Source of the DNA: Pseudomonadota bacterium
GTDB lineage: Bacteria > Desulfobacterota > WTBG01 > JAPLJA01
DNA length: 32,975 bases
Direction of reading: 5' to 3'
Assembly (NCBI GenBank): GCA_026388815.1
Contig: JAPLJA010000163.1
Location: 1 to 32,975, forward strand
In this document: piece after piece, positions 23,408 through 31,732 of the stretch
How positions within the stretch are numbered: the stretch's first letter is position 1
Layout of the letters: each line of letters starts with the position of its first letter
Program-made: the position numbers and the translations under genes
The notes under the pieces: generated by a model
What the model was told of the DNA's origin: nothing
The model's input: only the letters and a program-made list of their open reading frames with translations
Database searches by the model: none

Positions 23408-24796
23408 CTACTTCCTCTTTCTGGGCATATGGATGGCGAGACCATCAACATCCAGCGCTGCCTCCATCACCGATTCAGAGATGGTAGGATGCGCATGGAT
23501 GGTATGAGCAATGTCTTCGAAGGTTGCTTCCATCTGAATAGCCAGCCCGAGCTCAGCAATCAGATCAGTGGCATGGGGCCCTAAAATCATCACGCCGAGG
23601 ATTTCCCCGTACTTGGTGTCCGTAATAATTTTTACCATCCCGGCTGTCTCATTGATGACGAGCGCCTTTCCAACGCCAACGAAGGGGAATTTCCCGATCT
23701 TAATCTGCCCGTACTTCTCCTTTGCTTCCTTCTCGCTTAACCCCACGCTTGCAACCTCGGGGGAAGTATAGACACAGCGGGGAACCGAACGGTAATTGAT
23801 TTTGGCCGACTTCCCTACAGCATTCTGAGCAGCACACTCGCCTTCAGCAGTAGCCACGTGGGCAAGCATGTACCCGCCGATCACATCTCCGATGGCATAG
23901 ACATCCGGCACATTGGTCTCCATCTTCTCATTGACAAGGATTCTCCCTTTTTCCATCTTTATGCCGATCTTGTCTGCATTCAGATCCTTGGTATGGGGAG
24001 CGCGGCCGACTGCCACCAGGACCAGTTCTACTGCCCTCTCCTGTGGCCCCTGTTTGGTGTCAAAGGAAACCACTTTTTCATTCCCCTTCGCTGTAATCTT
24101 CTTTACTGTGGAGTCAGTGAATATTTCGATACCCTCTTTCTTCAGGAGGGCATCAAGACCCATGGCTATCTCCGTATCCTCAAGGGGAAGAATCTGGGGG
24201 AGCATCTCGACCACGGTAACTTTGACTTCCATCTTGTGAAGGAGTTGGGCAAACTCCAGACCGATTACACCGCCTCCGATGATCAGGATACTCTTGGGAA
24301 GTTTCTCAAGGAAAAGGGCCTCGTCAGAGGTGATGACACCCGGCAGTTCAATCCCTTCGATGGGAATTTTTACCGGAACAGAGCCGGTGGCAATGATAAT
24401 CTTGTCTCCCTTAATCTCTTCTCCTGTTTCCACAACCTTTACTGATTTGGGGCCGGTCAGGGAGCCAGTTCCCTTCACCACTTTGATGGCATAACTCTTT
24501 ACAATACCACCGAGTCCGCCTACCAGCTGCTTTACCACCTTATCCTTCCGTTCCATTACCTTGGGAAATTCAAGGCTGACACCCTGGCAATTTATGCCAA
24601 AGTTTTTTGCTTCCTTCGCATTTTCGTAGGTCTTTGCTGCCTGGAGCAATGCCTTGGTTGGTATGCATCCCCGGTTAAGGCATGTCCCACCAAGCTCTGA
24701 TTTCTCAATCAACGTAACCTGAGCACCAAGCTGCGCTGCCCGGATAGCTGCTGGATAACCACCGGGTCCTCCTCCAACGACTATGATATGTGCCAT
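23408..24796 (-). CDS. lpdA: Dihydrolipoyl dehydrogenase (E3)
   Basis: FAD flavoprotein that reoxidises dihydrolipoamide with NAD. The FAD-binding motif GGGPGGYPAA is at the start, the redox-active disulfide in GGTCLNRGCIPTK (Cys39, Cys44), the NAD-binding GGGVIGLE near residue 174 and the catalytic HAHPTISE near the C terminus. The 462-residue length is standard. AGGAAGGAG precedes the ATG. It lies 27 bases after the E2 gene, so it serves that complex. Confidence 0.95.
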   Translation of the reverse strand: MAHIIVVGGGPGGYPAAIRAAQLGAQVTLIEKSELGGTCLNRGCIPTKALLQAAKTYENAKEAKNFGINCQGVSLEFPKVMERKDKVVKQLVGGLGGIVKSYAIKVVKGTGSLTGPKSVKVVETGEEIKGDKIIIATGSVPVKIPIEGIELPGVITSDEALFLEKLPKSILIIGGGVIGLEFAQLLHKMEVKVTVVEMLPQILPLEDTEIAMGLDALLKKEGIEIFTDSTVKKITAKGNEKVVSFDTKQGPQERAVELVLVAVGRAPHTKDLNADKIGIKMEKGRILVNEKMETNVPDVYAIGDVIGGYMLAHVATAEGECAAQNAVGKSAKINYRSVPRCVYTSPEVASVGLSEKEAKEKYGQIKIGKFPFVGVGKALVINETAGMVKIITDTKYGEILGVMILGPHATDLIAELGLAIQMEATFEDIAHTIHAHPTISESVMEAALDVDGLAIHMPRKRK

Positions 24797-24823
24797 ATTC
24801 GCTCCTTCCTATCTCGTCCGCTT

Positions 24824-26065
24824 TTACGCGATAACCATAATGGGGTTCTCGATGAAGGACTTCAGGGTAACCATGAAAAGACCTGCTTTGGCCCCGTCGA
24901 TCGTACGGTGGTCATAGGTCAACATAACGTTCATCATGGGCCTGATAACAATTTGGCCGTTCATCACGACAGGTTTATCAATGATAGCCGCCACACCAAG
25001 GATGGCGTTTTCCGGCTGATTGATGATAGCGATGAACTGTTCTATCCCGAACATGCCCATGGCTGAGAGTGTAAAGGTACTCCCTTTCATCTCATCTGGT
25101 GTGAGCTTTCCCTTCCTCCCCTTGTCAATCAAGGCCACTCTGTCTTTGGCGATCTGAGTCATTGTTTTCTGGTTAATATCCCGGATTACCGGAACGATGA
25201 GCCCGTCGTCTAAAGCCATTGCCATTCCCATGTGGACATCCTTGATCCAGAGGACCCCTTCGTCAGTCCAGCGGGTGTTAATGACTGGATGTGCCGCAAT
25301 AGCAGCACCCGTTATCTTCATCATTAAATCGGTAACGGTAATCCTTACCCCTGATTTCTTTTCAATATAGGGCATGAGCACCTGACGGTACTCCTGGATT
25401 TTCGTTGCGTCCACGGTATTGCTCATGTAAGCCTGGGCTGCCTGCACCTTGCTCTCGAGCATTTTCCGGGCGATCACCTTTCTCATGCCGGTAAGTTTGA
25501 CTAACCGGTCGCCTTCGGCAGGTGCTGCCGGTGCTGCTGCAGGTGCTGTGGCGGGAGCTGCCTTAGCCTGCTCCGTGTACTTGTTAACATCCTCTCTGAC
25601 AATTCTACCCCCGGGGCCTGTGCCTTTTATCTTTGTTATATCCAGCTTGCTCTCCTCGGCGATCTTCTTTGCGAGAGGTGATATCTTAACCCTCTCCCCG
25701 GGTCCTGCCGTAGTCTCTACGGCTGGTGCTGCAGCCGGTGCGCCTCCTGCCGGGGCTGCTGCAGGTGCTGGGGCGGGAGCTGCCGCTGTAACAGGAGCTC
25801 CACCGGCAACGATCTTGTCGTACTCTTCCTTACTTTCTGCCAGCACTCCGACAACGTCTGATACAGGGGCTTCTACATCAGGGGCTACGATGATGTGCAA
25901 GATGCCCGTGCCGGGTGATTCAACTTCATAGGTAACCTTCTCGGTTTCAATCACCATCACAATTTCTTTTTCATTAATCTGCTCTCCCTCATTCTTTTTC
26001 CATTCCACGATTTTACCACTCACCATGGTCAGTCCGAGTTTGGGCATGACTACATTTACAGCCAT
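24824..26065 (-). CDS. 2-oxoacid dehydrogenase complex E2 (lipoyl acyltransferase)
   Basis: Residues 1-76 are a lipoyl domain with Lys43 in ETEKVTYE. An Ala-Pro-rich linker, the E3-binding domain (about 128-165, ISPLAKKIAEE and GTGPGGRI) and a second linker follow. The catalytic domain ends in YDHRTIDGA with His386 and the DG of the active site. It transfers the acyl group from E1 to CoA. The acyl substrate (pyruvate, acetoin or branched-chain) cannot be decided; ETEKV rather than ETDKA in the lipoyl domain is common outside classical pyruvate E2. No E1 gene is in the window. GGAAGGA precedes the ATG. Confidence 0.93.
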   Translation of the reverse strand: MAVNVVMPKLGLTMVSGKIVEWKKNEGEQINEKEIVMVIETEKVTYEVESPGTGILHIIVAPDVEAPVSDVVGVLAESKEEYDKIVAGGAPVTAAAPAPAPAAAPAGGAPAAAPAVETTAGPGERVKISPLAKKIAEESKLDITKIKGTGPGGRIVREDVNKYTEQAKAAPATAPAAAPAAPAEGDRLVKLTGMRKVIARKMLESKVQAAQAYMSNTVDATKIQEYRQVLMPYIEKKSGVRITVTDLMMKITGAAIAAHPVINTRWTDEGVLWIKDVHMGMAMALDDGLIVPVIRDINQKTMTQIAKDRVALIDKGRKGKLTPDEMKGSTFTLSAMGMFGIEQFIAIINQPENAILGVAAIIDKPVVMNGQIVIRPMMNVMLTYDHRTIDGAKAGLFMVTLKSFIENPIMVIA

Positions 26066-26110
26066 TTTCGAATCCTTCCTTTCTTTGAAATTTTACCTGC
26101 TTGCCACACT

Positions 26111-26147
26111 CATAATAAAATACCCCCCAGTGGAAAATTGGGGGGTA
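26111..26147 (-). terminator. Rho-independent terminator between maoC and E2 genes
   Basis: TACCCCCCA and TGGGGGGTA form a perfect 9-bp stem with a 9-base loop. On the minus strand it is followed by TTTTATTA. It lies 40 bases after the MaoC-like stop and about 55 bases before the E2 start, closing the acyl-CoA dehydrogenase operon or dampening readthrough into the E2 operon. Confidence 0.85.
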
Positions 26148-26186
26148 GAGTAAAGCATCCTGAGGTTTAACGCGGAATAAAGGGGG

Positions 26187-26633
26187 TTATGGAACGACGA
26201 TTTCAGCGGTTCCCCTAACGCACTCTGTCCCCTTATCATTTACTGCAGAGATATCACAGATCAAAGTATTTTTCCCTGCGCCTGCTTTTATAAAGCTCTT
26301 CGGCTTCTTCTGTTTCACTGCTATCTTGCTGGATATGGTGTCGCCAGGTCGAACCGGTGATCTGAACTGCAGGTCAACCTTCGTCCCCTCTGTGGGCCAG
26401 TAGGTTCCCAAATAATTCCCGATGGCCTCAAGGATAGGTTCAGCATTGATGGTCCCATGGGCAATCGTACCTTTAAAAATGGTTTTAGCTGCTTCTTCAA
26501 GGTCTACATGGATGGGATTGTAATCACCGCAGATATGGGCGTAATTGTCAATCAGTCCCTGGTCGACTTTTAAAGATTTAACAGGAGCTTCATCTCCTGC
26601 TTTTACATCCGTATAATCTAATATCTTGCTCAT
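26187..26633 (-). CDS. MaoC-like (R)-enoyl-CoA hydratase
   Basis: A 148-residue single hotdog domain. The catalytic hydratase-2 motif is GDYNPIHVD with Asp and His, followed by FKGTIAHG. These enzymes hydrate 2-enoyl-CoA to (R)-3-hydroxyacyl-CoA. The next gene upstream encodes a second hotdog protein of the MaoC N-terminal type, and such pairs commonly form a heterodimeric hydratase. AAGGAG lies eight bases before the ATG. A terminator follows the gene. Confidence 0.9.
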   Translation of the reverse strand: MSKILDYTDVKAGDEAPVKSLKVDQGLIDNYAHICGDYNPIHVDLEEAAKTIFKGTIAHGTINAEPILEAIGNYLGTYWPTEGTKVDLQFRSPVRPGDTISSKIAVKQKKPKSFIKAGAGKNTLICDISAVNDKGTECVRGTAEIVVP

Positions 26634-26688
26634 AACTAATCTCCTTTTTCTCTATGAACCGTAACTCATCTCACGTGATATGTCCATA

Positions 26689-27189
26689 TCATAATGAATC
26701 AGGAACCATGAAACCCATCCGAATAAACACAATTTTCTCTCCCTTCTGATTTTCGTGGTCCATACCAATATAGAGAAGTTTTCTTCCGCTTGAGGTAAGC
26801 TTCTTATCGACCACCTGCATCTTCAGTGTGATAACGTCACCCGGACGGGCTGGTTTGTAGAATTCTATGTAATCTCCCATCCGTACCGCCTTATCAATAA
26901 ACACCTTTCGATCCCAGCAGATTCTCAATCCATAGATATAGATCATCCCTGTAGGCGCGATGAGACCCTGATAGGGAGAGGCTTTGGCTGCACTCTCGTC
27001 TTTGCAATACGGGTTGGTGTCACCCATGAGTTTAGCGAATTTTTCTACTTCCTCTTTGGTTATCTTGTATGTCCCGCCACCGCAATCAAAACCGGCCTGC
27101 ATCTCATCATACTTAAGGTCGCTTAAGAGCTTCTCGGGGCCAAAGCCAGCAACCAACTCTTTTTTAAATATCTGCTGTAAACGAGCCAT
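26689..27189 (-). CDS. MaoC N-terminal (FAS1-type) hotdog dehydratase subunit
   Basis: A 166-residue hotdog protein of the type that pairs with MaoC. It has GTYKITKEEVEKFAKLMGDTNPYC and GLIAPTGM, matching the N-terminal half of double-hotdog hydratases; Cys replaces the usual catalytic His in DTNPYC. It is probably the structural or substrate-binding half of a heteromer with the next gene. The start at 27189 is chosen because AGGAGGAG stands seven bases upstream. An earlier in-frame start at 27264 has no such site. Confidence 0.83.
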   Translation of the reverse strand: MARLQQIFKKELVAGFGPEKLLSDLKYDEMQAGFDCGGGTYKITKEEVEKFAKLMGDTNPYCKDESAAKASPYQGLIAPTGMIYIYGLRICWDRKVFIDKAVRMGDYIEFYKPARPGDVITLKMQVVDKKLTSSGRKLLYIGMDHENQKGEKIVFIRMGFMVPDSL

Positions 27190-27278
27190 TTTCACTCCTC
27201 CTGTGCTGAGTAAACCATTTCTCAGTTCCTGATATGTTACCCCTGACAACTCATGAAACGTCATGAGGCACTTCTTTA

Positions 27279-28469
27279 TTAATAGGACTTGGGCAATCCC
27301 AGCATCATCTGTCCGATAATGTTCTTAGCCATTTCATTCGTTATGGGTGCAAAAATGTACTGGCGGCAGTTTCTGAAGTACCGCTGCATGTGATATTCTT
27401 GCATGAACCCATAGCCGGCGAGGATTCTCATGCCCCTGTCGGTTACTCTCCCGGCAACCTCGGAGGCCCAATATTTGCACATGGTTGCAGTTCCGCCCGC
27501 CGCCATTAATTCTGCATTGGTCTTGGCATGATCTACCAAATAGGCGGCTTTATAGGTGAGGAGCCTTGCAGTTTCGATTTCTGTTGCCATTTCAGCCAGG
27601 TAGTGCTGAATGGCCATATGTCCACCTATGGGTTTCCCAAAGGCTTCCCTTTCTTTAGAGTATTGCAGGGCTTCATCGAAGGCACATCGAGACAGACCAT
27701 TACACATGGAAGCAACGATAATCCTCTCATTATTCAGGGTGCCTAAGATCTGATACCACCCTTTCCCTCTCTCACCAAGGATGTTGCTCTTGTGAACCTT
27801 CACATCTTCATAAACCACCTCGAACGTGCCACAGGTGTGGCTGCCCAGCTTTTCAAGTTTATTGTAGGTAATGCCGGAGGTATTCTTGTCGACCAGGAAA
27901 AGGGTAAGCCCGAGGGCAGATTTTCCGGGGACATCATCTGTTCTCACGACCAATACAATGGTATCAGCGATGTGCATCCCGGTGGTAAAGATTTTCGTTC
28001 CATTGATGATGAAATTATCGCCATCTTCTCTACCTTTTGTTTTTAAGGCCCCAAGAACATCGAGACCTCCGCCGGGTTCGGTCATTCCCAAAGCAAAATT
28101 GGTTTCACCATTTATGAGAAGAGGGAGATGCTTATCTATTTGCTCTTTGTTACCCTGATGTAAAATGGAATACCCGCCAAAAGATACACCTAACAGGTAG
28201 GCAAGTGCCAAATCATTGAATCCATACGACAGCTCTTCGGCAATTAATGCCTCGTCTATCATACCGCCCGGAGTACCGCCGTACTCTTCCGGGAAACCCA
28301 CCCCAAGAACTCCTATATCACCAAGTTTCTTCCAGAGACTCAATGGGAAGTCTTTTCCCGCATTATCCCATTCTGCAACCTTCTCTTTAGGACACTCCTT
28401 CTCACAAAATTTACGAATGGTATCCAACATCATTTTCTGTTCATCTGTTAATTCAAAATCAATTGCCAT
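27279..28469 (-). CDS. Acyl-CoA dehydrogenase
   Basis: FAD enzyme introducing a 2,3-double bond in an acyl-CoA, 396 residues, standard length. The N terminus FELTDEQKMMLDTIRKFCEKE, the FAD/substrate block LGMTEPGGGLD and YSKEREAFGKPIGGHMAIQHYLA are typical. The C-terminal block GYGFMQEYHMQRYFRN carries the catalytic Glu in the place used by medium-chain enzymes. Electrons would go to an ETF not seen here. The start at 28469 follows AAGGAG; an upstream GTG at 28496 is less likely. The gene leads an operon with two hotdog hydratase genes, under a FadR-like operator. Confidence 0.95.
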   Translation of the reverse strand: MAIDFELTDEQKMMLDTIRKFCEKECPKEKVAEWDNAGKDFPLSLWKKLGDIGVLGVGFPEEYGGTPGGMIDEALIAEELSYGFNDLALAYLLGVSFGGYSILHQGNKEQIDKHLPLLINGETNFALGMTEPGGGLDVLGALKTKGREDGDNFIINGTKIFTTGMHIADTIVLVVRTDDVPGKSALGLTLFLVDKNTSGITYNKLEKLGSHTCGTFEVVYEDVKVHKSNILGERGKGWYQILGTLNNERIIVASMCNGLSRCAFDEALQYSKEREAFGKPIGGHMAIQHYLAEMATEIETARLLTYKAAYLVDHAKTNAELMAAGGTATMCKYWASEVAGRVTDRGMRILAGYGFMQEYHMQRYFRNCRQYIFAPITNEMAKNIIGQMMLGLPKSY

Positions 28470-28523
28470 AACTCTTCTCCTTTCCTCCTTAAGCACGCGC
28501 CTCTGATTTGATGTCGTTCCCTA

Positions 28524-28552
28524 TGAATGAATCTTCATTCACTTTGAATGAA
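28524..28552. promoter_or_regulatory. FadR-type operator with a third half site
   Basis: TGAATGAATCTTCATTCA (28524-28541) is a perfect palindrome of two 8-bp arms. It agrees at all but one base with the Bacillus FadR box as I recall it (TGAATGAMTANTCATTCA). A third half site, GAATGAA (28546-28552), makes a second inverted repeat with TTCATTC. The array reaches the -10 region of the minus-strand promoter, so bound repressor should block the acyl-CoA dehydrogenase operon. Confidence 0.7.
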
Positions 28553-28578
28553 TAACACTTCGATCGGTATTTTGTCAA
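28550..28578 (-). promoter_or_regulatory. Predicted promoter of the acyl-CoA dehydrogenase operon
   Basis: Minus-strand TTGACA (28573-28578) is perfect. A 17-base spacer leads to TTATTC (28550-28555), a weak -10 that overlaps the operator half site. Confidence 0.45.
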
Positions 28579-28615
28579 GAATTAATTTTGGCAGATAGGC
28601 TGCGGAAACAGCACG

Positions 28616-28873
28616 TTATTCAGTCAATTTGAACACACTGTCATTCTCTCTCACCCGGTCCTTCACCTTGATACCAATAAGCTGTCCTGCTTCCGCCTTT
28701 TCTACCGGTGTGTTATCAATCTGCATTGATTTTATCTCGTCCTGGAAATCAGTTGTGTGACCCTTGAACCGGACGATATCCCCGACCTTCAGTTGTCCGG
28801 CCGTTATCTTGATAGCAGCAACACCCGGCTTCACAAAGAACTTCACTACCTCCCCTACCATTTCTTCCTTCAT
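28616..28873 (-). CDS. EF-Tu domain-2-like small protein (translation elongation factor-like)
   Basis: An 85-residue beta-barrel-like protein with EMVGEVVKFFVKPGVAAIKI, LKVGDIVRFKGHTTDF and AEAGQLIGIKVKDRV, the layout of domain 2 of translational GTPases but without any GTPase domain. Small proteins of this kind are widespread and annotated as elongation factor-like; their function is unknown. The ATG at 28873 follows a GGGGGG run and lies 14 bases after the cutA stop. The frame is open up to 28915 but that would overlap cutA. Confidence 0.8.
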   Translation of the reverse strand: MKEEMVGEVVKFFVKPGVAAIKITAGQLKVGDIVRFKGHTTDFQDEIKSMQIDNTPVEKAEAGQLIGIKVKDRVRENDSVFKLTE

Positions 28874-28887
28874 ACACCACCCCCCTT

Positions 28888-29226
28888 TTACGTTTTTACA
28901 GTATCTCCAACCCATTTCAGGTAGTCTTTAGAACCGTCCATGAGTGAAAGGGCAATGACTTCCGGGACCTGATAGCTATGGAGTTCCTTAACCATGGTGC
29001 AGATCGCTGGAAAAAGGTGTTTCCTGCTCTTCGCAATCAGCAAGACTTCCTCGTCGTCACATAACTTCCCGTCCCACCAGTAGATGGAACGTATCTTCGG
29101 GATGATGTTTACGCATGCAACCACCTTTTTTTCAACTAAGCCCCGGGCGATCTTCTCCCCTTCCGGCTCAGAACCTGCTGTGATAAAAATCATGATGTAA
29201 TCGTCGGGCTGCGCATCCATATCCAT
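28888..29226 (-). CDS. cutA: Divalent-cation tolerance protein CutA
   Basis: A 112-residue trimeric CutA1-type protein. The family core VACVNIIPKIRSIYWWDGK is followed by EVLLIAKS, ELHSYQVPEVIAL and KDYLKWV, all at the usual spacing. CutA is linked to copper tolerance in E. coli, but the molecular role is unclear. It sits in a housekeeping operon, 21 bases after the SPOR gene. Confidence 0.94.
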   Translation of the reverse strand: MDMDAQPDDYIMIFITAGSEPEGEKIARGLVEKKVVACVNIIPKIRSIYWWDGKLCDDEEVLLIAKSRKHLFPAICTMVKELHSYQVPEVIALSLMDGSKDYLKWVGDTVKT

Positions 29227-29247
29227 CTTAAGCCACGGAGATATGTT

Positions 29248-29895
29248 TCACCGGGTTGCCTTGGTTATCATCACAGAAACTCCCTCCTTCTGCTTGAGGT
29301 CTGAGGCTGCCTGCCTGACCTTTTCCAGGTCTTCATAATCACCGACCTTCACACGGTACCATGTTCCTTTTTCAGGTATGTTGGCCTCGAGAATATACGC
29401 CTGATACCCTTTCTTCTTCAATTCATTCTGCATTTCCTCCGCCTGAGACCTGCTTTTATATGAACCCAGTTGAAGGGCATACTTTGAAGGCTGCGCAGTG
29501 ATTCTAAAATCTTCGCCAGGCGGCAATGCATTCTCTCGTTTCACCTCTTCTCTTACAGTAATATGTTCGTTTCCGGCGGGAGGGTAGGCAATCGCGGTAT
29601 TTCCTTCTTTGCCGTCATCCTGAAGGGCATCATAAAATGTTATCTTGGTGTCAGGTGTATTTTCCTCTGATGGTACGTCCACAGCCCCAGTTATTCCGGC
29701 ACTGCTCTTTTCATGCTCCGCAAGGAGGTACTTCTCGCTACCTTTTTTCTGACCTCTCAGAGAAACCCCGGAAAACCTCTGACCGACTTCGACCCCGAGC
29801 AGAAAGATTAAGAGAACAAAAAACAGGGAGATAACGAAAAAGAACTTCCGTCTGAACTGCGACTTTTTCTTGCTCAGCGATTTTCTCATAGTCAC
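29248..29895 (-). CDS. SPOR-domain membrane protein
   Basis: A short basic cytoplasmic N terminus, one membrane segment (about 16-38), an extended low-complexity periplasmic linker and a C-terminal SPOR domain (about 136-212: YALQLGSYKSRSQAEEMQNEL, WYRVKVGDYEDLEKV). SPOR domains bind denuded peptidoglycan at the septum; FtsN and DedD have this build. Its ATG overlaps the argS stop by four bases. The argS-SPOR gene order is common in Desulfobacterota, from general knowledge. Confidence 0.92.
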   Translation of the reverse strand: MTMRKSLSKKKSQFRRKFFFVISLFFVLLIFLLGVEVGQRFSGVSLRGQKKGSEKYLLAEHEKSSAGITGAVDVPSEENTPDTKITFYDALQDDGKEGNTAIAYPPAGNEHITVREEVKRENALPPGEDFRITAQPSKYALQLGSYKSRSQAEEMQNELKKKGYQAYILEANIPEKGTWYRVKVGDYEDLEKVRQAASDLKQKEGVSVMITKATR

Positions 29896-31562
29896 ATCTT
29901 TTCCGGTGCACTCACGCCCAGAACATGTAGGGCATTTTTCAATACCTGCCGTACAGCACTCACCAGGAATAAACGGGCCTGGCTGAGTTCCCGGTCCTCA
30001 ATTACAACACGGTACTTGTTATAGTAAGCATGAAACTCTCCCACCAGCTCTCCCAGATAAATGGTTATCCTGTGGGGCTCAAGAGAGGTTACACAACCTT
30101 CGATCACGTCCGGGAAGCGGGAAAGTTTTTTGATCAAGGTTAACTCTTCGGGGAGAGTTAGGAGTTCCAGTCTGACATCCTTACCCCACCTGAGATCCAT
30201 TCCCTGAGATTGAGCGAATTCGATGATACTGGATATTCTGGCATGAGCATACTGCACATAAAAGACAGGATTTTCTTCGTTCTGGCGTTTCGCCAGTTCT
30301 AAATCAAAATCCAGGTGGCTATCTGACCTCCTGGTTAAAAAGAGATAGCGGGCTGCATCCTTCCCCACTTCATCAATAACTTCCCGGAGCGTGGTAAACT
30401 CTCCGGAGCGGGTTGACATTGCAACCGGCTTTCCGTCCCGCAGCAGGTTTACCAGCTGCACCAGCAAGACCCTGAGGCTCTCCTGATCCCTCCCCAGTGC
30501 CTGGATTACCGCTTTGATCCGGGGGATGTAACCATGATGGTCAGCCCCCCAAATATCAACAATCAGATCAAACCCGCGGTCATATTTTTGCTTGTGGTAA
30601 GCGATATCTGAGGCAAAATACGTAGGGACACCGTCAGCCTTAATGATGACCCTGTCCTTCTCATCACCAAGACGGGTTGCATGAAACCAGAGGGCACCAT
30701 CCTTCTGATACAGGTAATCTTTCGCCTTCAATTCATCGAGGACCTGTGTAACCAGGCCTTCCTCAAAGACCTGCCGCTCACTGTACCAGTTGTCAAAAAA
30801 GACCCCGAATGCATCAAGGTCTTTTTTGATTCCCTTCAGGATGCAGTCTGATGCATAGGAGGTAAAAAAAGGCACCGCTTTGTCTTCTGGCATCTCCAGA
30901 TACTTTCCGTTCTGCTCATTTCTTATCTCCTGGGCAATCTCCCTGATGTATCCGCCCTGGTAATGGTTTCCGGGGAAATCTATTTTCTTTCCTGAAATCT
31001 CAAGGTAGCGGAGATATACTGATCTTCCCAGGGTTACCATCTGATTGCCAACATTATTAATATAATACTCACGGAAGACCTGGTATCCCGCTAACCTCAT
31101 AAGGTTCGCCAGTACATCACCGATTGCTGCCCCTCTCCCGTGCCCAATGTGGAGCGGCCCTGTAGGATTGGCACTCACATACTCAATCTGGACTCTCTGA
31201 TTCTTCCCGATGTCTGTCCTTCCGTAGTCATCATCTTCTTCGGCAACCTCCCTCAATGCCTCATGCCAGACCTTCCTGCCAAGATGGATGTTAATAAATC
31301 CGGGGCCGGCTACCTCTACCTTATCAACCACTTCTCCTTGCTGCTTCACATGAGCAGAGATCCCCTCAGCTATTTTCCTGGGGGGCTGTTTTATCAGAGG
31401 AGACAGGAGCATCGCGATATTCGTGGCGAAATCCCCATGTTCTTTGAGCTTGGGAACCTCGAGGATCACAGGAGGAATTATATCAAGTGATACAGAATTC
31501 TCGTTTTGCCAGGAAGTTATAGCGGTTCTCATTATACCGCTTACGTTATCTTTTATCCGCAT
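29892..31562 (-). CDS. argS: Arginyl-tRNA synthetase
   Basis: Class I aminoacyl-tRNA synthetase, 556 residues. It has an N-terminal tRNA D-loop-recognition domain (1-115), SANPTGPLHIGHGRGAAIGD with the HIGH motif at 138-141, a KMSKS-like loop reading VAMSTRSG near 408 (degenerate loops are usual in ArgRS), and a C-terminal anticodon-binding domain with HARISSIIEFA. The start ATG lies inside the last codons of the upstream 52-aa gene. Complete and probably essential. Confidence 0.97.
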   Translation of the reverse strand: MRIKDNVSGIMRTAITSWQNENSVSLDIIPPVILEVPKLKEHGDFATNIAMLLSPLIKQPPRKIAEGISAHVKQQGEVVDKVEVAGPGFINIHLGRKVWHEALREVAEEDDDYGRTDIGKNQRVQIEYVSANPTGPLHIGHGRGAAIGDVLANLMRLAGYQVFREYYINNVGNQMVTLGRSVYLRYLEISGKKIDFPGNHYQGGYIREIAQEIRNEQNGKYLEMPEDKAVPFFTSYASDCILKGIKKDLDAFGVFFDNWYSERQVFEEGLVTQVLDELKAKDYLYQKDGALWFHATRLGDEKDRVIIKADGVPTYFASDIAYHKQKYDRGFDLIVDIWGADHHGYIPRIKAVIQALGRDQESLRVLLVQLVNLLRDGKPVAMSTRSGEFTTLREVIDEVGKDAARYLFLTRRSDSHLDFDLELAKRQNEENPVFYVQYAHARISSIIEFAQSQGMDLRWGKDVRLELLTLPEELTLIKKLSRFPDVIEGCVTSLEPHRITIYLGELVGEFHAYYNKYRVVIEDRELSQARLFLVSAVRQVLKNALHVLGVSAPEKM

Positions 31563-31704
31563 CGTTGTCTTTTGTTTCAGGCTTTTCTTTTATCGTAATA
31601 TCCCGGGTATAATCCGGGCAACTCGCCTCTGCCGGCAGAGAAAACCTCTTCTGACAATGTTCGCGCCAGGCACAGATTATACAAATATTTTTTTCTGTAA
31701 CCAC
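31546..31704 (-). CDS. Small cysteine-containing protein upstream of argS, 52 aa
   Basis: A GTG-started frame of 52 codons precedes argS, with GAGGGG nine bases upstream and a good promoter 22 bases before that. The product has four cysteines: CIICAWREHC then a SCPDY block, a spacing (C-x2-C-x5-C-x11-C) that could bind Zn or an Fe-S cluster. The CxxCAWxxxC and CPDYxRD features resemble small uncharacterised proteins I recall beside argS in Desulfobacterota. It overlaps argS by 17 bases, so it is translated ahead of it. Function unknown. Confidence 0.72.
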   Translation of the reverse strand: MVTEKNICIICAWREHCQKRFSLPAEASCPDYTRDITIKEKPETKDNDADKR

Positions 31705-31732
31705 TGTTTTTATCCCCTCAATGCTGCATTTG

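Noticed and set aside
23858-24445. 195-codon plus-strand frame opposite lpdA
   Set aside because: Antisense to a full-length conserved dehydrogenase with no ribosome site or recognisable product.
25449-25931. 160-codon plus-strand frame opposite the E2 gene
   Set aside because: It is the antisense of the Ala-Pro-rich linkers and lipoyl domain; the E2 protein on the other strand is complete and conserved.
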